Assembly (NCBI GenBank): GCA_964448115.1
Contig: CAYUVA010000022.1
Coordinates: forward strand, 1 to 62,858
Length of the DNA: 62,858 nucleotides
Reading direction: 5' to 3'
Origin: CAYUVA01 sp964448115 [NCBI: uncultured bacterium]
GTDB lineage: Bacteria > CAYUVA01
Shown here one piece after another: positions 25,322 to 34,496 of the stretch. The position numbers and the translations under genes are program-made. Each line of letters opens with the position of its first letter. The stretch's first letter is position 1. The notes beneath the pieces are model-generated. The model was given only the letters and a program-made list of their open reading frames with translations, was not told the origin of the DNA and ran no database searches.

Positions 25322-27328
25322 ATGTGGAATAAAAGCTCGGTGCGGTGGATTTATTTCCTGTTGTTGCTTTTTTATGTAGCCATCTATGCAACCTGGCATA
25401 TTATCGACACCCTCCCGCCCAATCCAGAGCCAGTTATTTTTATGGGGGGCATAATTAACCTTAAAACAGCCATCTTGATGGATTTCAATCTACTATATTC
25501 GCTTACCCCACAGGATTACATCAATCAGCCGGTCATTTTTTATGTAGGTTTTCCTTTTTCGTTGATAGCGGAGGATGATTGGCATGTGCTCACAGCCGTC
25601 AACCTGGTATTTATCGCGATACTTCTTGGTGCAATGTACTATCTGGGGATATTGATAGAAAACCAACAGGTTCCTCTTATTGCAGCGGCTTTCACCCTAT
25701 TTTCCCCGCTGACCGCCGGGCTGACCCGGCACCTTTATCCAGATGTCGCCCAGACCGCAATGGTCGCCCTGGCGGTTACGATGGTCTTTACTACCAGGGG
25801 ATTCAAGGATAAAAGGCGGTCAGCGCTTGCCGGGGCTGCGTTTGGAGTAGGGATGCTGACCAAGATATCATTATTCTCCTTTTTGCTCGGTCCTATACTG
25901 GCAACTGCCTTCTTGACACCCGGAGCAAATAGACGGACTGAAAGCATGAATGATAAGGATTCCCTGACATACAAATGGAGCAAGTTTTCCAGGCAGCATC
26001 TATTGAGTCTCCTGGCAGGGCTGGCTGGCTCTATCATGCTGCGCTTGATGCTACCCAGGGCATTTATCCTGCAACAATCTGGCATCTCAACAGCGGTTGC
26101 TCTAATCAGGCATATTTTAGTTTTTGGTGCCATATACCTGTTTGCGCGATGGATTAAGGGCAGAAGGATGAGACCACATACTTGGGGTACTATCGACTAC
26201 CTGGTCATGGCTTGTTTCATCTCTGCTGCCATATTCTTTCGCAACGAGGAGACTATAAGCTCCCTCTTGCCCTTATGGAGCCATAACCAGGCGGCACTCG
26301 GATTATACTATTGCCTGCTGACTAGCGTGATATTTGCACCATTTATTATCTGGCAGAGCAAAACGACAAGGCTGAACAACCTATTATTATACGGCTTGGT
26401 AGCGTTGGCGTTCTGTTTTCACTGGTATTTTCTGAATATTCCTACCTTCGTATATTTTATGGAGGCGACCTTTCATAGCGGGGAAGCCCTGCTGCATGGA
26501 CCCAACGAGGTTTTATCCTTGGAGTCGTTACTGTTTTATCCAATCAAGTTCGTCAAGCACCAGGGTTTTATTCTAAGCATCCTGTTGGTGTTATGTCTGG
26601 CTGCTATTATTTTGCAGCGCCTTTGTAAATTCAACATGCTTACCCCAGCAAAGGTTAGCCGCGATAGGGAGTTCATAATACTGGTGCTGTCATGGATTGT
26701 TTTTTCAATGCTCATCTATCTTTCGATGATAAACAAGGATTATCGCTATACTCTCCCTTTACTTCCCGCTATTGGGCTTTTTATAGGATACACTATCGAT
26801 AGGCTACGCTTTATTTGGCTACAAAAAGCTGCGATTGCTTTCTTATTCGTTGCCGGGACAATTCAAGTTATTCTCACCTCGTTTGTCCGCATGGTACCTC
26901 CCCAGGAGTTCTACTGGTATATCGATATCCCGAGGACTGAGGACTGGAAATTCGAGGAGATAATCAAGACAATAGAAACCAGCAGGGAACCTGAAAAGGA
27001 GATACATGTTGGTGTCTTTACAAATATGTGCCCCTTCCACCCTGAATCCTTTCAGGCGGTTATAAGAAAAATGCGATTGGAGAGGCTTTTTGTTATCGAT
27101 TTCTTCAACCCAAAGGCAGGAAGCCCCCAAGATAGAATCCTTGGTTGCGATTACCTGGTGCTCAAGGACAAAAAGCACGGCATAACATCGGAGATAAACG
27201 GCGTATTCTACGATATGCTGGAAGATATGCTTAAAGGCGAATCGTTGCTGCTTGAGCAAAACTTTAAGCTAATCGAGACTTTTTCACTGCACGATGGTAC
27301 AAAAGCGCTTCTATACGCGAAATTGTAG
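25322..27328 (+). CDS. GT-C membrane glycosyltransferase (PMT/GT39-like)
   Basis: 668 residues. It is predicted to transfer a sugar from a lipid donor to a protein or glycan in the periplasm. An N-terminal helix precedes a loop with NPEPVIFMGG and INQPVIFYVGFPF; about twelve helices follow, with a soluble C-terminal domain from about 560 (IPRTEDWKFEEIIKTIETS, a Rossmann-like start typical of GT-C tails). NKDYRYTLPLLPAIGLFIGY is the periplasmic-loop/helix motif seen in GT39 enzymes. Close to the DPM1-like gene, which could supply its donor. Confidence 0.7.
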   Translation: MWNKSSVRWIYFLLLLFYVAIYATWHIIDTLPPNPEPVIFMGGIINLKTAILMDFNLLYSLTPQDYINQPVIFYVGFPFSLIAEDDWHVLTAVNLVFIAILLGAMYYLGILIENQQVPLIAAAFTLFSPLTAGLTRHLYPDVAQTAMVALAVTMVFTTRGFKDKRRSALAGAAFGVGMLTKISLFSFLLGPILATAFLTPGANRRTESMNDKDSLTYKWSKFSRQHLLSLLAGLAGSIMLRLMLPRAFILQQSGISTAVALIRHILVFGAIYLFARWIKGRRMRPHTWGTIDYLVMACFISAAIFFRNEETISSLLPLWSHNQAALGLYYCLLTSVIFAPFIIWQSKTTRLNNLLLYGLVALAFCFHWYFLNIPTFVYFMEATFHSGEALLHGPNEVLSLESLLFYPIKFVKHQGFILSILLVLCLAAIILQRLCKFNMLTPAKVSRDREFIILVLSWIVFSMLIYLSMINKDYRYTLPLLPAIGLFIGYTIDRLRFIWLQKAAIAFLFVAGTIQVILTSFVRMVPPQEFYWYIDIPRTEDWKFEEIIKTIETSREPEKEIHVGVFTNMCPFHPESFQAVIRKMRLERLFVIDFFNPKAGSPQDRILGCDYLVLKDKKHGITSEINGVFYDMLEDMLKGESLLLEQNFKLIETFSLHDGTKALLYAKL

Positions 27329-27395
27329 GAGTGCGCTTATGGGTTTATCTGGGGCGGTTCTCCCGCATCCGGCTCTCCAGTAAAGTGGTTCACCT

Positions 27396-27415
27396 TACCT
27401 GAATCTAATCAGGTA
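27396..27415. promoter_or_regulatory. Perfect inverted repeat before the six-hairpin enzyme gene
   Basis: TACCTGA-N6-TCAGGTA, 62 bases before the ATG at 27477. Size and spacing fit a dimeric repressor operator; no T-run follows, so it is not a terminator. Confidence 0.35.
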
Positions 27416-27476
27416 TAGTTGGGAGTTATATTTTTACAACCTTAGAATACTTGCTATGATTAGAAGATAGAAAGTT

Positions 27477-29501
27477 ATGATGTCCTGTAATGAGACCAGG
27501 TTGCAACTGACCAAGGGATTATCCGTCAGTCTTTCTTATAATTTGCTTCATCCTTATGGCTCTTGGGATGCTGATAAGATTGAGTCTAAGAACAATTTTG
27601 CAATGGCATCATTCCCCGCTGGAGAGATACATGATTCCTGGGAGGTGCTAGAGAGCGGGATTATCAGACTAACCAGGAGATGGATTCTGAATGTAACCGG
27701 CAAGGTCAGGCTTCATAACAAGCTGTTATTCAATCAGGATTTCAATCGCTGGCTTGTGCCATCGGTTATGTATGCTGGAAATAGACCCGGTGTGGGAAGT
27801 TTTTCGAGATCAGATCTCAAAACCGGCGCATCATACAGAGAAGATCGCACAAGCATCCCTTCCTGTGCTTTATTATGGAACAGCCGATTTGCAGTAGGAG
27901 TCTTCACCGAACCATCCCAAGATCTAAGATACATCTCGAGCATTCAGATTAAACCAGATTTTCTTGCTTTCCATATTCCCTTTGTGGAAGAGCCTTATGC
28001 CTATCGTTCCAAGTTTCCCCCCCGACATCTTCAATGCTCAAGGGGAGCTTATCTAAAGAGCGATGGAAGTCTTGACTATCAAAGGGATTTTTATCTCATA
28101 ACTGATCGAGATAATGATCGCTGCTGGGATAGGTTGTTCGAAATTGCTTGGAGACTCTTCGATGCTGAAGATAAAAGAGTATTCACGGTAAACTGGGAGC
28201 GTTTGACCGCATCCAAGGCGAGCTATGCATTGGCAGTGCATTATATCGAGCGTTTCGACTGCTCCGGTTTCATTACTCAGGTGGGAAAACACCTGATACC
28301 CTTTGGCAATACGATCAGCCCTGGATTCGTTGGAAAGAATGCTGAACTGGCTTTAACAATGTATCGTTACTATAAGCTCTCTAGCTCTTCATCAGCGAGG
28401 AATGCAGCCCTCAAGACCGCTAATTTCATTACCAGGGGCGCTATAGGGAACGGTTTGTATTGCGGGGATTATCATCTGGGGCTAAGGCGATGGGTAGGGT
28501 ATAACTTCCCTGGCACCAAGCACTTGAACACCAGGATCTTGGGTGAGATGGCTTATAACCTGCTTCGTTTATATCAGCAGGCGAATTCTGAACCTTCAAG
28601 GTTCGTCTGGTTTGAGGCTGCCAGAGAGATAGTTGATTTCTTTGTAGAGCATCAACTCAGAAATGGCAGTCTGGGTAAATGGTGGAGCAGGAAGGGGGAG
28701 CTAGTTTCCGACCAAGGCACCAATGGCGCACACTTGATACCGGCGCTTGTAGAGATGCATCGGATGAGCGGTGATGATAAATGCCTAAGATGTGCCCGAA
28801 GAGCTGCAGAATATTACATAAGTGAATTCGTGGAACCTGGAATATACTGGGGCGATACGCTTGATGCTGAGTGCATCGACAAGGAGGCGGGGCATATTAT
28901 ATTGAAAGCGCTTTTGTGCCTCCATGAGGTGGAGCCTTGTGATCAATACCTGGAGGCTTGTCGGCAGGTGGCGCGCTTTCTGCAAACCTGGATTTATGCC
29001 TACAATGTAACCTTCCCGGATAAAAGCCCACTTGGCAAGAGGAACATATCGACTCGTGGCGGTACCTCGGTATCGGTAAGCCATCACCACCTCGATTTTT
29101 ATGGCTTTGCGATCGCTTACGATTTTCTCAGGTTGCAGAGGATAACAGGGGATACCATCTATAACGAGCTCGCCAAAGGTCTGATAAGGTTCTGCGTTCA
29201 ACTTATTGCTGACATAGATGATCCGCTGGGTGCTCCTCGATTTATGAGAGGGTGGCAGCCGGAGCAGCTCGATCAGACCGACTGGGACTATGTTTCCAAC
29301 ACAATATGGGGCTGGGGCAGCTTCAAGAATGTGATCGCCTGGGTTCCAGCATTGACCCTGGGCGCTATCTTCGACATTGCCGAGGGCTTTCCTGATGTTA
29401 TCAGCTTGCAAAACCTGCCGGATATAACGGTGCCAGATGGTTCTTATTACCGATTATGCAAGCGAATACAACTAATAATGACCTATTTAAACCGTATATA
29501 G
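27477..29501 (+). CDS. Six-hairpin (alpha/alpha barrel) glycosidase-like protein
   Basis: 674 residues, no signal peptide seen. The first ~230 residues are beta-rich; from about 250 the sequence shows repeating helical hairpins (NAELALTMYRYYKLSSSSSARNA, ARILGEMAYNLLRLY-like and GAHLIPALVEMHRMSGDDKCL), the pattern of six-hairpin glycosidases and mannose/GlcNAc-epimerase relatives. Candidate catalytic acids lie in WWSRKGELVSDQGT and WGDTLDAECID. Which carbohydrate it acts on cannot be read. Codon use resembles its neighbours. Confidence 0.6.
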   Translation: MMSCNETRLQLTKGLSVSLSYNLLHPYGSWDADKIESKNNFAMASFPAGEIHDSWEVLESGIIRLTRRWILNVTGKVRLHNKLLFNQDFNRWLVPSVMYAGNRPGVGSFSRSDLKTGASYREDRTSIPSCALLWNSRFAVGVFTEPSQDLRYISSIQIKPDFLAFHIPFVEEPYAYRSKFPPRHLQCSRGAYLKSDGSLDYQRDFYLITDRDNDRCWDRLFEIAWRLFDAEDKRVFTVNWERLTASKASYALAVHYIERFDCSGFITQVGKHLIPFGNTISPGFVGKNAELALTMYRYYKLSSSSSARNAALKTANFITRGAIGNGLYCGDYHLGLRRWVGYNFPGTKHLNTRILGEMAYNLLRLYQQANSEPSRFVWFEAAREIVDFFVEHQLRNGSLGKWWSRKGELVSDQGTNGAHLIPALVEMHRMSGDDKCLRCARRAAEYYISEFVEPGIYWGDTLDAECIDKEAGHIILKALLCLHEVEPCDQYLEACRQVARFLQTWIYAYNVTFPDKSPLGKRNISTRGGTSVSVSHHHLDFYGFAIAYDFLRLQRITGDTIYNELAKGLIRFCVQLIADIDDPLGAPRFMRGWQPEQLDQTDWDYVSNTIWGWGSFKNVIAWVPALTLGAIFDIAEGFPDVISLQNLPDITVPDGSYYRLCKRIQLIMTYLNRI

Positions 29502-29523
29502 GCAAAGGGCTTTTACGGTTAAA

Positions 29524-29551
29524 TTGATTCTTATTTGGAAAATCATATAAT
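29524..29551 (+). promoter_or_regulatory. Promoter of trkH-trkA
   Basis: TTGATT at 29524-29529 and a perfect TATAAT at 29546-29551, 16 bases apart, 27 bases before the first possible start of the potassium-uptake gene. Confidence 0.5.
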
Positions 29552-29578
29552 GCTTGAGGCAATATTCACTAAGGGTTT

Positions 29579-30979
29579 TTGTTCAAGGGCGATAATGGGA
29601 GCTTTTTCGTGGGCATAATTGATCAGCTTAGAGCCAAGCCTCAATTCATCCCTATTTCCGGCTTCGCAGTTGTTATAATCATCGGTACCGTGCTTCTTAG
29701 TCTTCCTTTTTCAGATGCCACTGGAAAGGTAGGCTTGCTGGAGGCTCTATTCACCGCCACTTCAGCGGTTTGCGTTACCGGTCTGATCGTGGTCGATACT
29801 GGTGTGGATTTCACGCCCCTGGGGCAAGTAATCATCCTTTTTCTCATTCAATTGGGTGGCTTGGGCATAATGACTTATGCAGGCTTTATCGGGGTCATCC
29901 TGGGACGCAAGGTACCCCTTAGGACAATGTCAATCCTGGCAGATACATTCATCTATGATAATCAAGGAAAGATCCTTCGGCGAATGCTCATCTTCATCAT
30001 CTCCATGACCCTGGCTATCGAGATGATGGGATGGATTCTATTGACCATCGGTTTTAGCAGGCAAGGCTACAGTTTGTCCCAAGGGGCATATCAAGGGTTG
30101 TTTCATAGCATATCTGCATTCTGTAATGCGGGATTCTCCACCTTCTCTGATAGCCTGATATCTTTTAGTAGCAACTGGTTTCTATTAGTCGTATTTTGTC
30201 TGCTCATATTCAGTGGCGGTATCGGCTTCATAGTTGTCTTCGACCTTGTCCGTTGGTTCTCGGCCAGACTAACCAAACCATCAAATCATTCAAAAAAGTT
30301 GCGTCTGCACAGTAGGTTGGTTCTTTTTTCCTCGATTTATCTTATTTTAATTGGTGGAGCCTTAATTACATTTATGGAAAGGCATTTTAGCGGCAAGGAA
30401 TCTACAGGCTCGGAGTTGATCCTTTCCGGTTTATTCCAGTCGGTCACTGCTAGAACTGCTGGCTTCAATAGCATCGATATCGGGGCAGTATCCCTGTCAA
30501 CATTATGGCTTCTTATAATCCTGATGTTCATCGGTGGTTCACCTGGTTCGACAGCAGGCGGGATCAAGGTAACAACAATGATTGCTGCCCTGGCGAAATT
30601 CAAAGCCACCTTGTTGGGGCATGAGGCGCTTTTTATTCGCAAAAGGAAGTTTTCCGATATGATAGCGGATAGAGCCTTGCTGGTCATTTTCCTCGCTGTC
30701 GTCTGGATAGGACTTTCTATGTTAATTCTCTTCATAGCCGAGCAGAACAATCCGAATACAGACCACTTTCATTGCATCATCTTCGAGGTCGTATCAGCCT
30801 TCGGTACCGTCGGGCTTTCTACAGGCATAACACCGCATTTGACGGCAACGAGCAAACTATGGATAATAATCACCATGTTCGTTGGCAGACTCGGCCCCTT
30901 GACTTTGGTGCTATGGTTTGTGGATAGCTCGGCAAGACCTTCTGTCAGCTATCCTGAGGAAGATATTATGATCGGTTGA
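29579..30979 (+). CDS. trkH: Potassium uptake protein, TrkH/KtrB family
   Basis: 466 residues; ion-conducting subunit of a sodium- or proton-coupled potassium channel. Four P-loop repeats are visible, each with the filter glycine: SAVCVTGLIVVDTG, SAFCNAGFSTF, TARTAGFNSID and SAFGTVGLSTG. Length is nearer KtrB than E. coli TrkH. The annotated start is TTG 29579 behind AAGGG; GTG 29609 (VGIIDQL) behind GGGAG is a credible alternative. The regulatory subunit follows after six bases. Confidence 0.9.
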   Translation: MFKGDNGSFFVGIIDQLRAKPQFIPISGFAVVIIIGTVLLSLPFSDATGKVGLLEALFTATSAVCVTGLIVVDTGVDFTPLGQVIILFLIQLGGLGIMTYAGFIGVILGRKVPLRTMSILADTFIYDNQGKILRRMLIFIISMTLAIEMMGWILLTIGFSRQGYSLSQGAYQGLFHSISAFCNAGFSTFSDSLISFSSNWFLLVVFCLLIFSGGIGFIVVFDLVRWFSARLTKPSNHSKKLRLHSRLVLFSSIYLILIGGALITFMERHFSGKESTGSELILSGLFQSVTARTAGFNSIDIGAVSLSTLWLLIILMFIGGSPGSTAGGIKVTTMIAALAKFKATLLGHEALFIRKRKFSDMIADRALLVIFLAVVWIGLSMLILFIAEQNNPNTDHFHCIIFEVVSAFGTVGLSTGITPHLTATSKLWIIITMFVGRLGPLTLVLWFVDSSARPSVSYPEEDIMIG

Positions 30980-30985
30980 TAGTTT

Positions 30986-31651
30986 ATGAAAGCAAAGCAA
31001 AGGATTTGTATAATTGGTCTCGGGCAGTTCGGGGGGCGACTGGCAAACAAGCTCGCCGAGGCGGGGCATGAGATTATTGCTATAGATAGCCTACAGCAGA
31101 AGGTCAACGAGATAGCTAACCAGGTTACTCAGGCTGTGGTGGTCGATGTCAGAAACCGAAGCGCACTGGAAGCAGTTGTACCTTCAAGCGTTGACCTTGC
31201 TATCATTGCGTTGGGAGAAAATTTAGAGGCAAGCATCCTTAGCACTCTACACCTGAAACAGATGGGACTACCCAAGATTATAGTCAAAGCCTCCAGCGAA
31301 GATCACGCATCAATACTCAGAGCCATCGGTGCATCACAGGTCATCTTTCCAGAGAGAGATAGCGCAGATCACCTGGCTAGCAGGCTGATAAATCCCAATC
31401 TGGTCGATTACATACCGCTTGCCGAGGATTACATCATAAGCGAAGTAGCTACCCCTTCATCATTCGAGGGAAGCTCAATTCGGGAGCTGGAAATAAGAAA
31501 AAAGTACAATATCTTTGTCATCGCCATAAAACAGATGATCCCCGATGATTTTATCCTCATGCCGGATCCAGATTTTAGGCTAAAGTCAAGCGATGTGCTT
31601 ATTGTACTGGGGGCAGAAGAGGATATCACCAGGCTCGGCAAGCTGAAGTAA
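30986..31651 (+). CDS. trkA: Potassium uptake regulatory subunit, TrkA/KtrA family
   Basis: 221 residues: one RCK_N plus one RCK_C domain, the KtrA size (E. coli TrkA is duplicated). N-terminal Rossmann motif IIGLGQFGGRLANKLAEAGHEIIAID binds NAD(H)/ATP and gates the channel; SPSDLAIIALGE-like motif (VPSSVDLAIIALGENLEAS) and the C-terminal segment ending DVLIVLGAEEDI complete the pattern. It starts at ATG six bases after the channel gene, an obvious two-gene operon. Confidence 0.9.
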   Translation: MKAKQRICIIGLGQFGGRLANKLAEAGHEIIAIDSLQQKVNEIANQVTQAVVVDVRNRSALEAVVPSSVDLAIIALGENLEASILSTLHLKQMGLPKIIVKASSEDHASILRAIGASQVIFPERDSADHLASRLINPNLVDYIPLAEDYIISEVATPSSFEGSSIRELEIRKKYNIFVIAIKQMIPDDFILMPDPDFRLKSSDVLIVLGAEEDITRLGKLK

Positions 31652-31786
31652 TAAGCTCCATCAGCCTGCAAATTGGCATTTTTAAGCGGATGTTTGCGAC
31701 AGTATTTTCATAATCCTATATAGTCAGAGCCACTTTACCCGAAGGGGCGAATACCTTTCATGCATTAAATTTCCATGCAATCCCCT

Positions 31787-32452
31787 TCAATTCTTAACGA
31801 ACAAGGCAGCATAGTGAAGGGCGGCAAAATAGGGCAATCGCGGAAGAGTCATGTACACTAACGGCTTCATGCACATCATGCTTGCTAGATCCCCTGGCTT
31901 TATATCGTTTACATGATCCCAGATACGCAGCGGAAACCTCAGAAATAAGAGCCTGGCTACCAAGCAGGTAAGCTGGTTGGGAACCAGGATCACGATCTTA
32001 CCCTTATTACGACAAACCCTGAGCATCTCCTTGCAGATCAGCTCCGGCTGATCGGCATGTTCCAGGACATCGGCGCAAACAACGCAATCAAAGGCATTAT
32101 CAGCAAATCCAAGCTGCCTTGCATCATGGAGGCTAACCTGGCTAGATTGGCCATTAGCCCCTGATGAAACGCGTGATAGGGTTCGCTTTAAGCGCAGCTC
32201 CGAGATGTCGATGCCATGAACCTTGCCACCATCCAAGGAAAGCTTCTGGGCGATAAATCCATCGCCGCAACCTATGTCGAGAATTTCCTTGTCCTTGATA
32301 TCACCGAGCAACGATATTACAGCCTTTAGCCTTGCATTGTTCAGCCACCGCACCGCTGGGTTTGAAGACTGGTAGTACTGGCTATGCGGGGTGAGGATGG
32401 CGTCGAGCTGGCTTCGAGCCAGGTTGTCGATGGGTGAATCTTTGTTAATCAT
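31787..32452 (-). CDS. SAM-dependent methyltransferase (type 11)
   Basis: About 221 residues from ATG 32450-32452 (MINKDSPIDN), which overlaps the hydrolase stop as ATGATTAA; the longer frame to 32476 extends further into that gene. Class I fold: EILDIGCGDGFIAQKL (motif I), VHGIDISELRLKR (motif II), NAFDCVVCADVLEHADQPELICKEMLRV (motif III and the EH segment) and GKIVILVPNQ (motif IV). The substrate is unknown; proteins of this pattern often methylate sugars, lipids or quinones. Co-transcribed with the upstream hydrolase. Confidence 0.85.
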   Translation of the reverse strand: MINKDSPIDNLARSQLDAILTPHSQYYQSSNPAVRWLNNARLKAVISLLGDIKDKEILDIGCGDGFIAQKLSLDGGKVHGIDISELRLKRTLSRVSSGANGQSSQVSLHDARQLGFADNAFDCVVCADVLEHADQPELICKEMLRVCRNKGKIVILVPNQLTCLVARLLFLRFPLRIWDHVNDIKPGDLASMMCMKPLVYMTLPRLPYFAALHYAALFVKN

Positions 32453-33452
32453 TCGCAGGATCATTTTTGATTGCAATCATATTGGCATCATCGAAGATCG
32501 CCTTTCCCTCGACTGCGAGCAGATCGAGATGTCCGATGACCTCGCTTATGGCAAGGAATATCTCTGATGCAGGCAGGCTAGGGAACATTTTTACTGCCAG
32601 GTCATAGACCTTCCTTGGCTTTGCATTAAGCATGGAAAGGAGCTTTTTCTTTCTTCTTTGATGCAGTTTAAGAGCCTTTTTTATATGTTTTCGGTGATCA
32701 TCTATAAAGAGTCCGTGTCCCGGCAATATCAAGCCAAGCTCCATATCATATAATCGGTTGAGCGTCTCAAGGTAGGCGGGGAGGGACTTGAAGCGTTCAG
32801 TTCGCCTGCCATCGATAAGCTCGACGATCGGGTTCGGCGAGATATGCTTTATCAGGCTGTCTCCGCTGAAAAGCATGCCCGTCTGAGCTTGATAGAAGAC
32901 CGCATGCCCCCGCGAGTGTCCCGGCGCTGACATGGCAGTTAGCTCTATATCGCCTAGCTTGAATCGCTCTCCACCGTGGAACTGTTCATGCTCATCGATG
33001 GGGTCGAAGAAACGCTCGAAGTAGCGGTACAGCTTGGCTTGATGTTCAACCAGGTCATCGGGAATGCCGCAGTCGGCAAAGAATTGTCCATAGATATTTG
33101 ACTCGGCGATATCAGACATTCGCCTTACCACATTATCAATCTCCAGGACAGGGGTTCTGATCAGGCAGCCGGATTCGCTTCTTATGCGCATGGCGAGACC
33201 GAAGTGATCCACATGACCGTGGGTTATGAGCACCTGTTGTATATCGCTGACAGCATATCCTAGTTGTCCTAGTAGTCTAACCAGCGCTCCCCACGCCTGG
33301 TCACTTTTAGGCCCGGTATCTAGCAATGTCAGCGGCTCACCGGCAAACAGGTAAACATTCACCGTTCCGACCAAGAAAGGAGTGGGCAACTCCAGCAGAT
33401 ATATCCCCTTGCTAACCCCGAAGAGGTTATTATCGAACCATGACTTCATCAT
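32445..33452 (-). CDS. Metallo-beta-lactamase-fold hydrolase
   Basis: 335 residues. A two-zinc (or di-iron) hydrolase of the glyoxalase II/RNase Z-like superfamily. Zinc ligands: THGHVDHFG (HxHxDH), the His of SAPGHSRGHAVF, the Asp of LFSGDSLI and the His of LILPGHGLFIDDH. A C-terminal helical/winged domain (HQRRKKKLLSMLNAKPRKVYDLAVKMFP to SEVIGHLDLLAVEGKA) is the pattern of the LACTB2-like branch. Substrate unknown. Its stop overlaps the methyltransferase start. Divergent from the metallophosphoesterase. Confidence 0.88.
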   Translation of the reverse strand: MMKSWFDNNLFGVSKGIYLLELPTPFLVGTVNVYLFAGEPLTLLDTGPKSDQAWGALVRLLGQLGYAVSDIQQVLITHGHVDHFGLAMRIRSESGCLIRTPVLEIDNVVRRMSDIAESNIYGQFFADCGIPDDLVEHQAKLYRYFERFFDPIDEHEQFHGGERFKLGDIELTAMSAPGHSRGHAVFYQAQTGMLFSGDSLIKHISPNPIVELIDGRRTERFKSLPAYLETLNRLYDMELGLILPGHGLFIDDHRKHIKKALKLHQRRKKKLLSMLNAKPRKVYDLAVKMFPSLPASEIFLAISEVIGHLDLLAVEGKAIFDDANMIAIKNDPAND

Positions 33453-33561
33453 AAGAGCATCGAAAACATTTAGTCTAACCAGGAAAGTAATATTGCCTTA
33501 TCGGTGCTTTTGTCAACCAGGGGTGGAATTAGTGGGCTGTTTAAGCTATAAGTATTCGACC

Positions 33562-34482
33562 ATGACTTGGTTGGTACTCACAGGTACGTTGGGTGTTTTA
33601 ACCGGTTTAGTTGCCTATTATTCCTTGAAGGTGGAGCCTTTCAGGCTTAAGGTGCTCAAGGGCGTCTTGCTGCATCCCGATCTTCCCAAAGAGTGGGATG
33701 GGCTAAAGGTTCTGCATGTAAGCGACCTGCATTTTTTGCGCCCGGATCCACCTATTTTGAGCCAATTAATCAATGTGCTCGACCAGGAATTCGATCTTGT
33801 CTTCATGACTGGGGACTATATCGAGAAGGATAGCGGTATCGAGGCGGTCATAGGGCTTATCAATGCTATTCGGAGCAGATACGGCATCTTCGCGGTGCCC
33901 GGCAACCATGACTATCATCGCTATAACTACTGGTCTCTCATCGCCTCGCAGTGCATCACTCCATGGCTCAACAAGGCGAGGCATCTGTTCGATCGCATGA
34001 GTGCAAGCGGTGTAAACCTGCTGGTCAACAGCTCGGTGAATGTCGGGATAATGGGGCGTTCGCTGCGGATAATCGGGGTCGATGACCCGGTTACATATCG
34101 GGATAACATCAAGCGTGCCCTCAAGGGGAGCAAGCCAGCCGACTTCAATGTGCTTCTGTCCCATTTGCCCGACATTATCGAGAAGATTGATAACCAGACC
34201 GCGCAGCTAGTCTTTTCTGCACACACTCACGGCGGGCAGATAAGATTGCCCGTAATAGGGGAGCTTGCCACCCACTCACGGCTGCGCAGGGGATATTCCA
34301 CCGGCTTGATGCAAGCCAAGAACACGGTCATACATGTATCCAGGGGCATCGGCGTCAGCGGTATCCTCCCGGTTAGGCTGCTTAGCCCGCCGGAGATCGG
34401 GATATTCACCCTGAAAAGGGGAAAGGGATACTACCGGCTCGCAAAGGCGAAGCGATTCTATAAGACAAGGAACTTTTATTAA
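33562..34482 (+). CDS. Membrane-associated metallophosphoesterase (YkuE/YaeI-like)
   Basis: 306 residues from ATG 33562 (MTWLVLTGTL); the longer frame to 33382 overlaps the divergent hydrolase gene. An N-terminal helix anchors the enzyme to the membrane. Two-metal site motifs are complete: HVSDLHF, MTGDYIEK, PGNHDYH, LSHLPD and SAHTHGGQI. The family includes UDP-2,3-diacylglucosamine hydrolase-like and YaeI phosphodiesterases acting on lipid head groups. ISRGIGVSG-like VSRGIGVSGILPVRL at the end is also typical of the YkuE branch. Next gene 14 bases on. Confidence 0.88.
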   Translation: MTWLVLTGTLGVLTGLVAYYSLKVEPFRLKVLKGVLLHPDLPKEWDGLKVLHVSDLHFLRPDPPILSQLINVLDQEFDLVFMTGDYIEKDSGIEAVIGLINAIRSRYGIFAVPGNHDYHRYNYWSLIASQCITPWLNKARHLFDRMSASGVNLLVNSSVNVGIMGRSLRIIGVDDPVTYRDNIKRALKGSKPADFNVLLSHLPDIIEKIDNQTAQLVFSAHTHGGQIRLPVIGELATHSRLRRGYSTGLMQAKNTVIHVSRGIGVSGILPVRLLSPPEIGIFTLKRGKGYYRLAKAKRFYKTRNFY

Positions 34483-34496
34483 ACAAGAGGTACCGA

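Noticed and set aside
31741-31788. GAAGGGG...CCCCTTC hairpin as terminator between trkA and the methyltransferase
   Set aside because: The loop is long and asymmetric (34 bases), and no clear T-run follows on either strand.
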